A DNA stretch of 5,163 nucleotides, from assembly GCA_934402155.1 (NCBI GenBank), contig CAKRTP010000119.1:1-5163 (forward strand). Direction: 5' to 3'. Shown here in pieces: positions 1 to 5,091 of the stretch. Position numbers and translations under genes: made by a program. Positions within the stretch are counted from its first letter, which is position 1, and each line of letters opens with the position of its first letter. This DNA comes from an uncultured Blautia sp. Lineage in GTDB: Bacteria > Bacillota > Clostridia > Lachnospirales > Lachnospiraceae. The notes beneath the pieces are model-generated. The model worked only from the letters and a program-made list of their open reading frames with translations, was not told where the DNA came from and did no database searches.

Positions 1-422
1 AGATCAAATTTGCCGGCAGTAGCACCGTTCTCAGCTTCTACACGCATCTCAAGGTTTTTCTTTGTGCTGTCAGTAACGACTTCACCGAGAAGTTCAGCGA
101 ATTTGGCAGCATGTTCAGCTTCCTCATAAGCTGCTTTCTCCCAGTAGAGACCGATCTCAGGATAGCCTTCTCTGTGGGCAACTCTTGCCATAGCAAGATA
201 CATACCAACCTCAGAGCACTCGCCCTGGAAGTTAGCTCTCAGGTCTTCAAGAATGTCTTCGCTGACACCCTTGGCAACACCAACAACGTGCTCAGCGGCC
301 CATGTCATCTCAGCGTCCTGTTTGATAAATTTGGAAGCAGGAGCCTTACATACCGGACAGACCTCCGGAGCTTCATCACCTTCATGAACGTATCCACATA
401 CACTACATACCCATTTTGCCAT
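1..422 (-). CDS. rbr: Reverse rubrerythrin (rubredoxin-first), 3' end outside window
   Basis: The minus-strand frame opens at ATG (422-420) and stays open to the left edge, giving 140 residues beginning [20 protein letters not shown]. The N-terminus is a rubredoxin-like iron site: Cys6 and Cys9 (CSVC), then Cys22 and Cys25 (CPVC). It is followed by a ferritin-like di-iron four-helix region with Glu68 in QGE and a Glu-x-x-His pair at Glu101/His104 in YEEAEHA. A second Glu-rich helix starts near Glu129/Glu131, just before the edge. Rubredoxin ahead of the di-iron domain is the reverse of classical rubrerythrin. Such proteins, known from clostridia, reduce hydrogen peroxide (and oxygen) in the cytoplasm with electrons from NAD(P)H-dependent reductases. 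The family is usually about 180 residues, so some 40 are missing. AAGGAG (437-432) lies 9 nt from the ATG and supports this start. The family call is firm; which paralogue it is cannot be said. Confidence 0.93.
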   Translation of the reverse strand, partial: MAKWVCSVCGYVHEGDEAPEVCPVCKAPASKFIKQDAEMTWAAEHVVGVAKGVSEDILEDLRANFQGECSEVGMYLAMARVAHREGYPEIGLYWEKAAYEEAEHAAKFAELLGEVVTDSTKKNLEMRVEAENGATAGKFD

Positions 423-457
423 AATCGTATTCTCCTTTTTAATTAAATTGGTTTTAT

Positions 458-480
458 TTAATAATAGTAATCGTTATTAA
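458..480. promoter_or_regulatory. Fur/PerR-like operator in the rubrerythrin leader
   Basis: The arms TTAATAA (458-464) and TTATTAA (474-480) are perfect inverted 7-mers around a 9-nt spacer. The inner 19 nt (460-478) match the classic Fur-box consensus GATAATGATAATCATTATC at 14 of 19 positions, and a 7-1-7 PerR-type alignment at 465-479 matches 10 of 14 informative positions. It lies roughly 10-32 nt downstream of the predicted rubrerythrin start site, where a bound repressor would block elongation. PerR is known to repress reverse rubrerythrin genes in clostridia, so PerR is the likelier binder, but sequence alone cannot separate PerR from Fur or Zur. Confidence 0.6.
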
Positions 481-497
481 TTTCTTGCTGTGACTAT

Positions 498-526
498 AAT
501 GTATCATAATGATATAGAATTGTCAA
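498..526 (-). promoter_or_regulatory. Sigma-A-type promoter of rubrerythrin
   Basis: Reading the minus strand, a perfect -35 box TTGACA (526-521) is followed after 17 nt by TACATT (503-498), a 4/6 match to TATAAT. Transcription would start near 490, leaving a leader of about 70 nt before the rubrerythrin ATG. The perfect -35 and ideal spacing make this the best promoter in the intergenic region. The exact -10 is less sure because the region is AT-rich and offers other hexamers. Confidence 0.68.
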
Positions 527-636
527 TAGGAAATTTTGCCTTTTTCAGACAATAGCAAAAAAACACTGTTTCTGTTACAATAAGGAAATGAGAGAGAAAA
601 AAGAACTTTACGCAGCCAACAGAAAATAAGAAAATC

Positions 637-679
637 TTAATATTTTACCCCATAGATATTAATTCTTAACAGGTATAGT
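637..679 (+). promoter_or_regulatory. Probable promoter/operator of the regulator-kinase operon
   Basis: TATAGT (674-679) is a good -10 hexamer, 34 nt ahead of the regulator ATG. The hexamer 17 nt upstream (651-656, CATAGA) is a very poor -35, which suggests a promoter needing an activator. The -35 region is covered by an inverted repeat: TTAATAT (637-643) and ATATTAA (656-662), perfect 7-bp arms with a 12-nt spacer. TTAA also recurs as direct repeats at 637, 659 and 666 (22- and 7-nt steps). OmpR-family regulators commonly bind repeated half-sites next to a weak -35 and control their own operons, so autoregulation is a reasonable inference. No binding motif for this particular regulator is known to me. 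Confidence 0.42.
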
Positions 680-713
680 AAAAACATGAAAACACAGGAG
701 GCAGGGGAAAGAA

Positions 714-1406
714 ATGGCAGAGATACTGGTATGTGATGACGACAAGGACATCGTGGAGGCAATAGAAATCTATCTGGCACAGGAAGGACATCACATTCTC
801 AAAGCATACGACGGTGAGCAGGCAATCCGGGTTCTGCAGAATAATCCGGTGGATCTTCTGATCATCGATGTGATGATGCCGAAGCTGGACGGAATCCGGG
901 CAACATTGAAGATCCGTGAAAAAAACGCTCTTCCTATTATAATTTTATCAGCGAAATCCGAAGATACAGATAAGATCCTCGGATTAAATGTCGGGGCAGA
1001 TGATTATGTGACGAAACCTTTTAACCCACTGGAGCTGATGGCAAGGGTCAAATCACAGCTTCGAAGATACACACAGCTTGGTGCAGTGGCAGAAAAAAGA
1101 GAAAATATTTATCAGACCGGCGGGCTTATGATCGATGATGACCGCAAAGAAGTCAGTGTTGATGGAGAGGTGGTTAAACTCACACCGATAGAATACAGGA
1201 TCCTTCTTTTTCTGGTCAGAAATCAGGGCAGAGTTTTTTCTATCAATCAGATATATGAAAGTATCTGGGAAGAGGAAGCAATCGCGGCGGATAATACCGT
1301 AGCGGTCCATATCCGCCACATCAGAGAAAAAATTGAGATCAATCCGAAGGAACCACGTTATCTCAAGGTTGTGTGGGGACTTGGGTATAAGGTGGAAAAG
1401 ATTTAA
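714..1406 (+). CDS. OmpR/VanR-like response regulator, DNA-binding
   Basis: The product is 230 residues, the normal size for this family. The receiver domain (about 1-120) has the acidic pair Asp8/Asp9, the phosphoacceptor Asp52 in IIDVMMPKLDG, Ser79 in the Thr/Ser switch position, Tyr98, and Lys101 in the KPF motif. The winged-helix output domain spans about 135-230, with the recognition helix near 193-207 (NTVAVHIRHIREKI) and the wing ending in WGLGYKVE. All residues needed for phosphotransfer are present. It should be a cytoplasmic transcription factor phosphorylated by the kinase encoded just downstream. Overall it resembles VanR-type regulators, but that likeness is common in clostridia and does not imply glycopeptide resistance: no van ligase or peptidase genes are in the window. 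The start is supported by AGGAGG (696-701, 12 nt away) and AGGGGA (703-708, 5 nt away). Confidence 0.93.
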   Translation: MAEILVCDDDKDIVEAIEIYLAQEGHHILKAYDGEQAIRVLQNNPVDLLIIDVMMPKLDGIRATLKIREKNALPIIILSAKSEDTDKILGLNVGADDYVTKPFNPLELMARVKSQLRRYTQLGAVAEKRENIYQTGGLMIDDDRKEVSVDGEVVKLTPIEYRILLFLVRNQGRVFSINQIYESIWEEEAIAADNTVAVHIRHIREKIEINPKEPRYLKVVWGLGYKVEKI

Positions 1407-1408
1407 AA

Positions 1409-1428
1409 TTCCACAGAAGTCTGTGGAA
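1409..1428. repeat. Intercistronic perfect palindrome between regulator and kinase genes
   Basis: TTCCACAGA (1409-1417) and TCTGTGGAA (1420-1428) are perfect 9-bp inverted arms around AG, starting 2 nt after the regulator stop codon. In RNA it would form an 8-bp stem with an AAGT loop. The plus strand has no U-tract after it (AAAAC follows), so it is not a normal terminator for the operon. It could be a processing or stability hairpin that sets different levels of regulator and kinase, or a protein-binding palindrome. The structure is directly visible; the role is inference. Confidence 0.6.
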
Positions 1429-1452
1429 AACATGGAAAGGAAATGGGGTAAA

Positions 1453-4035
1453 ATGAAGAAAAAATGGTACAGAAAAAGCGGAATAAAAGCACTTTTTATC
1501 TGTCTGACAATAGTGTTTCTGGTGACAGCCTGCGTCAGTGCAGGAGCATCTGTATATGTCATGAGCAAGGGCGTTCAGCCGTTAGACAGCAGAAAGTATG
1601 TGGATTCGGAGAGTTTTGCAGACAGTGTTTACAGCATGTCCTATACGATTCTTGAGTCATTGAAGGAACGGGAAATTCTTGATGAAAGCAGTGAGGATGA
1701 CCTGATTGATCTGGCGGAATTGAAAGAAGGGAAAACACTTTCTCATAAAAATACTTCCGGTCTTGCATATAAAGCGGAGAATCTGCTCGACTGGTCCAAG
1801 GGCTCCTGGGATCGAAGCGCGAATGTTCTTATGTGCAAAAAACCAGATGGAAGTAACTATTATATGTACTGCAACGATTTTGCAGATAAGATCATTACCG
1901 GAGAATTGAAGCTGGTGGTTGGCAGTGATGCAGAGGAAAATCAGGAGTACACAAAAGATGTACTTTCCAGGCTTTCAGAGGAAGAATATTCGTATTATGA
2001 CAGCTCTTATAGTGATTCAGGAATCCGAAGAGATTTGGTAGAATATGTTGCAGATGCAGATGGAAATATTGCATATACAAATGTCTGGAATTATGAATCA
2101 AGAGAATATAATGATGCCGCATTAGTAGAAAAATACAAACCGGATGGAGCGGACAGTATTCTTGATATTGTGAATGACAGCACAAAGTGGAAAGGTGATG
2201 TCAGCAAAGCATATCAGTATTTATATGCAGCTCTTGTGAAATATAACAATGCAGCAGATGCAGAGAAGACACTGGAAATGTATGCGCAGGGCAGAATAAA
2301 TCTCAGTTATCTGTTTGTAGATAAAAAGTCTGGTAAAGTATACAGCAATATAAAATCAGTTACTGCTGATAACTATGAAAAGATTCTTGATAAAAAAATA
2401 AGAAATTTACCAGATCCGTATATGATAATATATCCAAAGGAACAGGACTGCGAGAAAGGTTTTGCCGGTACTACAGACCAGATGGTGAACTACTGGCAGA
2501 CTATGATCGCAAATGTCGGACTGGCGGATTCAGATTATGTCTATGCTGTTTCTGTAGATAAAGATTTTCCAATATTAGACAGTATAGCGCAGGAAAAAAT
2601 ATACTACGATAAATTTGCACCGCTGCTTATTCCAATGATCGTTATTGCAGCAGTGGCGCTTGTTCTGGCACTGGCAGGCCTGGTGATCCTGACCATAGCA
2701 GCCGGTCGAAATAATGAAGATCAGGAAGTGCAGCTGAACTTTTTTGACAGATGGTATACAGAAATCTCGGCGGTTCTGGTAGCTGCTATCTGGCTGTCAG
2801 GAACTTCGATCATAATAGAGGCGCTGAGCTCTGCGGATATGCGAATGATTACTTTTTTGGTGGGAATCGGACTTCTGGGATGCTGGGGAGGCATATGGTT
2901 CCTGACCGGATGGCTCAGTCTGGTGCGCCGGATCAAAGCAAAATCTCTCTGGAGAGACAGCCTGCTGAGACATATTCTGATATGGATCAGAAAGATATTC
3001 TCGAAGTTTGGTGATATACTTGTGTTTCTCAGCAGCAACACGATCAGCAGAATAAAAACAATCGTGTTGTTTGGCGGATTTCTCTTCCTGCAGTTTATGC
3101 TTACCGGAACTGTGTTAGATGGAGGCGGCTCAGTAGTTTCACTTCTTCTGCTGTTTGTGCTGGACTGCATAGTTCTCTGTTATCTTCTCAAAAAAGCCTG
3201 GGGAAGAGAACAGATTCTTGAAGGTCTGAAAAAAATCACAGACGGAGAACTTCAGTACAAGATCCCGACAGAGAAGCTGACAGGTGAACAGGCTGAGGCA
3301 GCAGATTACATCAATCATATCGGCGAAGGTCTGGATGCTGCAGTGGAGAACAGCCTCAAAAACGAGCGTATGAAGACAGAACTGATCACAAATGTTTCTC
3401 ATGACATCAAAACACCGCTGACATCAATCATAAATTATATCGATCTTCTCAAACGGGAAAACCCTGAAGACCCTAAAATCAGAGGATATCTGGATGTTTT
3501 AGAGAACAAAGCACAGCGCCTTAAAGTACTGACAGAAGACGTCGTGGAAGCTTCCAAGGCAAGTACAGGAAATATCTCCCTGGAAATGACAGAACTCAAT
3601 TTCGTCGAACTTGTAAACCAGGTGATCGGAGAATTTGAAGAAAAATTTGAAGAGAGAAACCTGAAGATGGTGGTTCATTTCGATGAGGATGAGGCAATCA
3701 TCTGTGCAGACGGACGCAGACTCTGGAGAGTATTAGAGAATGTATTTGGAAATGTAGCAAAGTATGCAATGGAAAATACAAGAGTTTATGTAGACGTAAA
3801 AATTGCACGACCAAAGGTGCAACTCTCCCTCAAAAACATCTCATCACAGCCGCTTAATATCTCCGCAGACGAGCTTACAGAACGCTTCATTCGTGGCGAT
3901 GTCTCCCGAAATACAGAGGGCAGCGGTCTGGGGCTGTCGATCGCGAAGGATCTTGTGCAGCTCCAGGGTGGAGAATTTAAGCTGTACCTTGATGGAGATC
4001 TGTTCAAAGTAACCATAGAATTTGAGGTGAAATAG
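1453..4035 (+). CDS. Large multi-pass sensor histidine kinase with unrecognised ectodomain
   Basis: From ATG 1453 the product is 860 residues. Its order is: basic N-terminus, TM1 (about 11-35), a hydrophilic extracytoplasmic domain (about 36-388) that I do not recognise, TM2 (389-417), TM3 (434-457), TM4 (464-490, followed by VRRIKAK), TM5 (535-552) and TM6 (559-581). A HAMP-like linker (about 590-630) leads to an H-box with phosphoacceptor His650 (VSHDIKTPLT) and an ATPase domain (about 750-860) with N-box Asn763/Asn767 and G2 box GSGLGLS (823-829). Six segments place the ectodomain outside and the kinase inside. The canonical DxGxG (G1) box is replaced by KNISSQPLN (794-802), as in some VanS-like kinases. 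It should autophosphorylate and pass phosphate to Asp52 of the upstream regulator; the stimulus is unknown. ATG 1453 follows AAGGA and GGGG. An in-frame ATG at 1432 would add 7 residues and has a poorer ribosome site. The frame is open upstream to 1333 inside the regulator gene, which is unlikely to be used. Confidence 0.88.
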   Translation: MKKKWYRKSGIKALFICLTIVFLVTACVSAGASVYVMSKGVQPLDSRKYVDSESFADSVYSMSYTILESLKEREILDESSEDDLIDLAELKEGKTLSHKNTSGLAYKAENLLDWSKGSWDRSANVLMCKKPDGSNYYMYCNDFADKIITGELKLVVGSDAEENQEYTKDVLSRLSEEEYSYYDSSYSDSGIRRDLVEYVADADGNIAYTNVWNYESREYNDAALVEKYKPDGADSILDIVNDSTKWKGDVSKAYQYLYAALVKYNNAADAEKTLEMYAQGRINLSYLFVDKKSGKVYSNIKSVTADNYEKILDKKIRNLPDPYMIIYPKEQDCEKGFAGTTDQMVNYWQTMIANVGLADSDYVYAVSVDKDFPILDSIAQEKIYYDKFAPLLIPMIVIAAVALVLALAGLVILTIAAGRNNEDQEVQLNFFDRWYTEISAVLVAAIWLSGTSIIIEALSSADMRMITFLVGIGLLGCWGGIWFLTGWLSLVRRIKAKSLWRDSLLRHILIWIRKIFSKFGDILVFLSSNTISRIKTIVLFGGFLFLQFMLTGTVLDGGGSVVSLLLLFVLDCIVLCYLLKKAWGREQILEGLKKITDGELQYKIPTEKLTGEQAEAADYINHIGEGLDAAVENSLKNERMKTELITNVSHDIKTPLTSIINYIDLLKRENPEDPKIRGYLDVLENKAQRLKVLTEDVVEASKASTGNISLEMTELNFVELVNQVIGEFEEKFEERNLKMVVHFDEDEAIICADGRRLWRVLENVFGNVAKYAMENTRVYVDVKIARPKVQLSLKNISSQPLNISADELTERFIRGDVSRNTEGSGLGLSIAKDLVQLQGGEFKLYLDGDLFKVTIEFEVK

Positions 4036-4085
4036 GAAATAAAATAACGTGAATTAAATGTATAGTAAAATGTAGATACGATATG

Positions 4086-4310
4086 AACTCACATGTCTGT
4101 GATATATGAAATAACCCTCCAGACAGGCTTCGTCGTTCGGAAGTTCTAGAGATATTCCTGACTGTTAAAAGCGCTTATCAAAATCGTTAACTCGTTTCAC
4201 TCAAACAGAACGATTTTTATTCGCAACACAGCCAGATCATATCTAAGAACTTCCAGAACTCCTGCAGAAAGTCTGGGAGGGTTATTTCAATACACAGACA
4301 TTGGTGAGTT
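4086..4310 (+). repeat. Nested-palindrome element, copy 1
   Basis: About 225 bp, starting 50 bp after the kinase stop, that folds on itself almost end to end. Outer arms run AACTCAC (4086-4092) to GTGAGTT (4304-4310) and include a perfect 14-bp pairing TGAAATAACCCTCC (4107-4120) with 4276-4289. A middle pairing joins 4139-4155 (GGAAGTTCT...) with 4239-4254 (...AGAACTTCC). The inner stem AAAATCGTT (4180-4188) pairs with AACGATTTT (4209-4217) around the 20-nt loop AACTCGTTTCACTCAAACAG. It has no coding potential. A copy with the same plan lies at 4373-4578 in the opposite orientation. CGATA stands just outside both ends (4079-4083 and 4312-4316) and could be a 5-bp target duplication, but this is weak. 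The 62 bp between the copies (4311-4372) show nothing I can name. It may be a MITE-like or REP-like element, or a structured RNA. Confidence 0.8.
4180..4220. terminator. Possible bidirectional terminator formed by the copy 1 core stem
   Basis: The innermost hairpin of copy 1 is a 9-bp stem (4180-4188 with 4209-4217) ending in TTTTTAT on the plus strand, with a matching A-run on the other side. No other terminator-like structure lies between the kinase stop and the metG promoter, so this may end the regulator-kinase transcript. The stem is AT-rich and the loop long, so intrinsic termination is uncertain. Confidence 0.35.
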
Positions 4311-4372
4311 GCGATAACCAGCATCCTAATGATTCAAAACAATAGATTTATTGGAATTTCTGTAAATAGCAA

Positions 4373-4578
4373 GCAGTTGGTGAATATATGCCCATGGCAA
4401 CCCTCTGCAGGATTTGTGCAAGTTCTTAATGGTTTGGAACTGCGTTATAAATAAAAATTGTGCTGTCTGAGCGTCAGCGAGTTCACAATTTTTATTTATG
4501 CTTCCAGCAGTGACAAAGCATTTTAGAACTTACCAAATCCGAAGCCCTGTTGCCTGGGGCATATATTCATCCAGCTGC
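4373..4578 (-). repeat. Nested-palindrome element, copy 2 (inverted relative to copy 1)
   Basis: About 206 bp with the same three-tier plan as copy 1. Outer arms start at GCAGTTGG (4373-4380) and end at CCAGCTGC (4571-4578), and include the perfect 13-bp pairing TGAATATATGCCC (4381-4393) with 4557-4569. The middle stem pairs AAGTTCT (4420-4426) with AGAACTT (4525-4531). The inner stem is a perfect 16 bp: ATAAATAAAAATTGTG (4447-4462) with CACAATTTTTATTTAT (4484-4499), around a 21-nt loop. The loop and inner stem read on the minus strand match copy 1: AACTCGCTGACGCTCAGACAG against AACTCGTTTCACTCAAACAG. Both copies also share AAGAACTT followed by TCCTGCAGA. The outer arms differ in sequence between copies but each is self-complementary. 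No open frame of interest is present. Confidence 0.8.
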
Positions 4579-4619
4579 GATGACATATACGAAGGTTTTA
4601 TTTTTCTATTGTTTTCTCA

Positions 4620-4648
4620 TTTACAAACATCCACAAATATGCTACTAT
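4620..4648 (+). promoter_or_regulatory. metG: Promoter of the metG T-box transcript
   Basis: TTTACA (4620-4625, 5/6 match to TTGACA) is followed after 17 nt by TACTAT (4643-4648, 4/6), with an extended -10 TGC directly before it (4640-4642). Transcription would begin near 4655, giving a leader of about 437 nt that contains the whole T-box. It starts just after copy 2 of the palindromic element, so that element is probably outside the metG transcript. The hairpin GCGAAA...TTTCGC at 4659-4677 would sit at the very 5' end of the RNA. Confidence 0.55.
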
Positions 4649-4690
4649 TTTGAAAGAAGCGAAATCATAGTTTTCGCAAAATATAAGCAA

Positions 4691-5066
4691 ACTCAACGAA
4701 CAAGAGAGTACATTTGTTGACCACATTACAGAGAATTCCCCGGAGGAAATTTCAGATTTCCGTGGCTGAGAGGGAAGTGCAGGTGCAGATGGAAGATGGC
4801 TTGGGAGAGGTGCAGTCGAGATCAGTGTTAATGCCTGTAAGCAGATCATATGGCATGTTGAAACGGAGATTTCATTTACTGTTCAGACTGCAACAGGACC
4901 GCCTGTTACAGCGGAAGGGTATCAGGACAGTGGCAGATCATCACAGAAACGACTGAAATGTCAGACTGGAATCGTACCCGGCAAGGTTTCTGACCGTGAG
5001 GCAGGAACGAACAGAAGTGGTAACACGGGCAGGACTCGTCTTCTCTATGAGAAGGGGTCTTTTTTT
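4691..5066 (+). promoter_or_regulatory. T-box riboswitch sensing tRNA-Met
   Basis: The leader carries the signature T-box sequence AGAAGTGGTAACACGGGC (5013-5030), a variant of AGGGTGGTACCGCG. Stem I marks are also present: AGAGTA (4705-4710) above a short CAAG/CTTG base pairing (4701-4704 with 4800-4803), the AGAGA apical motif (4730-4734), and GGCTGAGA (4764-4771) on the returning strand. The specifier is most likely ATG 4796-4798 in GGAAGATGGC, just before the closing CTTG; a second ATG at 4789-4791 is the alternative. The bulge TGGT (5018-5021) would pair with ACCA, fitting the A discriminator of tRNA-Met. CCGT (4994-4997) can pair with ACGG (5025-5028) to form the antiterminator base. Uncharged tRNA-Met would stabilise the antiterminator and let transcription reach metG. 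Stems II and III were not resolved by eye. Confidence 0.88.
5033..5066 (+). terminator. Intrinsic terminator of the metG T-box
   Basis: GACTC (5033-5037) pairs with GGGTC (5055-5059), with one T-G wobble. After a GT bulge, CTTCTC (5040-5045) pairs with GAGAAG (5049-5054) around a TAT loop. A run of seven T residues (5060-5066) follows at once. It lies directly after the T-box motif and 25 nt before the metG ATG, the normal arrangement for T-box attenuation. Confidence 0.88.
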
Positions 5067-5091
5067 ATTATAATCCAGGAGGAACTATAAA

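Noticed and set aside
111..446. Plus-strand open frame of 111 codons
   Set aside because: It is the antisense shadow of the rubrerythrin gene, which has a recognisable product, a good ribosome site and a promoter.
1333..1452. Upstream extension of the kinase frame into the regulator gene
   Set aside because: It would overlap the regulator by 74 nt, adds a region that is just the regulator's C-terminal DNA out of frame, and lacks a convincing ribosome site. A start at 1453 (or 1432) gives a normal membrane-protein N-terminus.
1053..1568. Minus-strand open frame of 171 codons
   Set aside because: It overlaps the clear regulator and kinase genes in antisense and its translation shows no recognisable family or ribosome site.
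2721..3170. Minus-strand open frame of 149 codons inside the kinase
   Set aside because: It lies antisense to the membrane segments of a confident gene, and its composition looks like a reverse reading of hydrophobic codons.
714..4035. Glycopeptide-resistance (VanRS) operon
   Set aside because: The regulator resembles VanR, but the kinase has a different sensor and size and no vanH, ligase or dipeptidase gene is nearby; the likeness is shared by many clostridial systems.
4086..4578. CRISPR array
   Set aside because: There are only two repeat units, each itself a long palindrome of over 200 bp in opposite orientation, with no short regular repeats or uniform spacers.
4598..4849. Minus-strand open frame of 83 codons
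   Set aside because: It runs antisense across the metG promoter and T-box, with no recognisable product.
4714..4956. Plus-strand open frame of 80 codons in the metG leader
   Set aside because: It lies inside the T-box stem region, has no ribosome site, and the sequence is explained by conserved RNA motifs.
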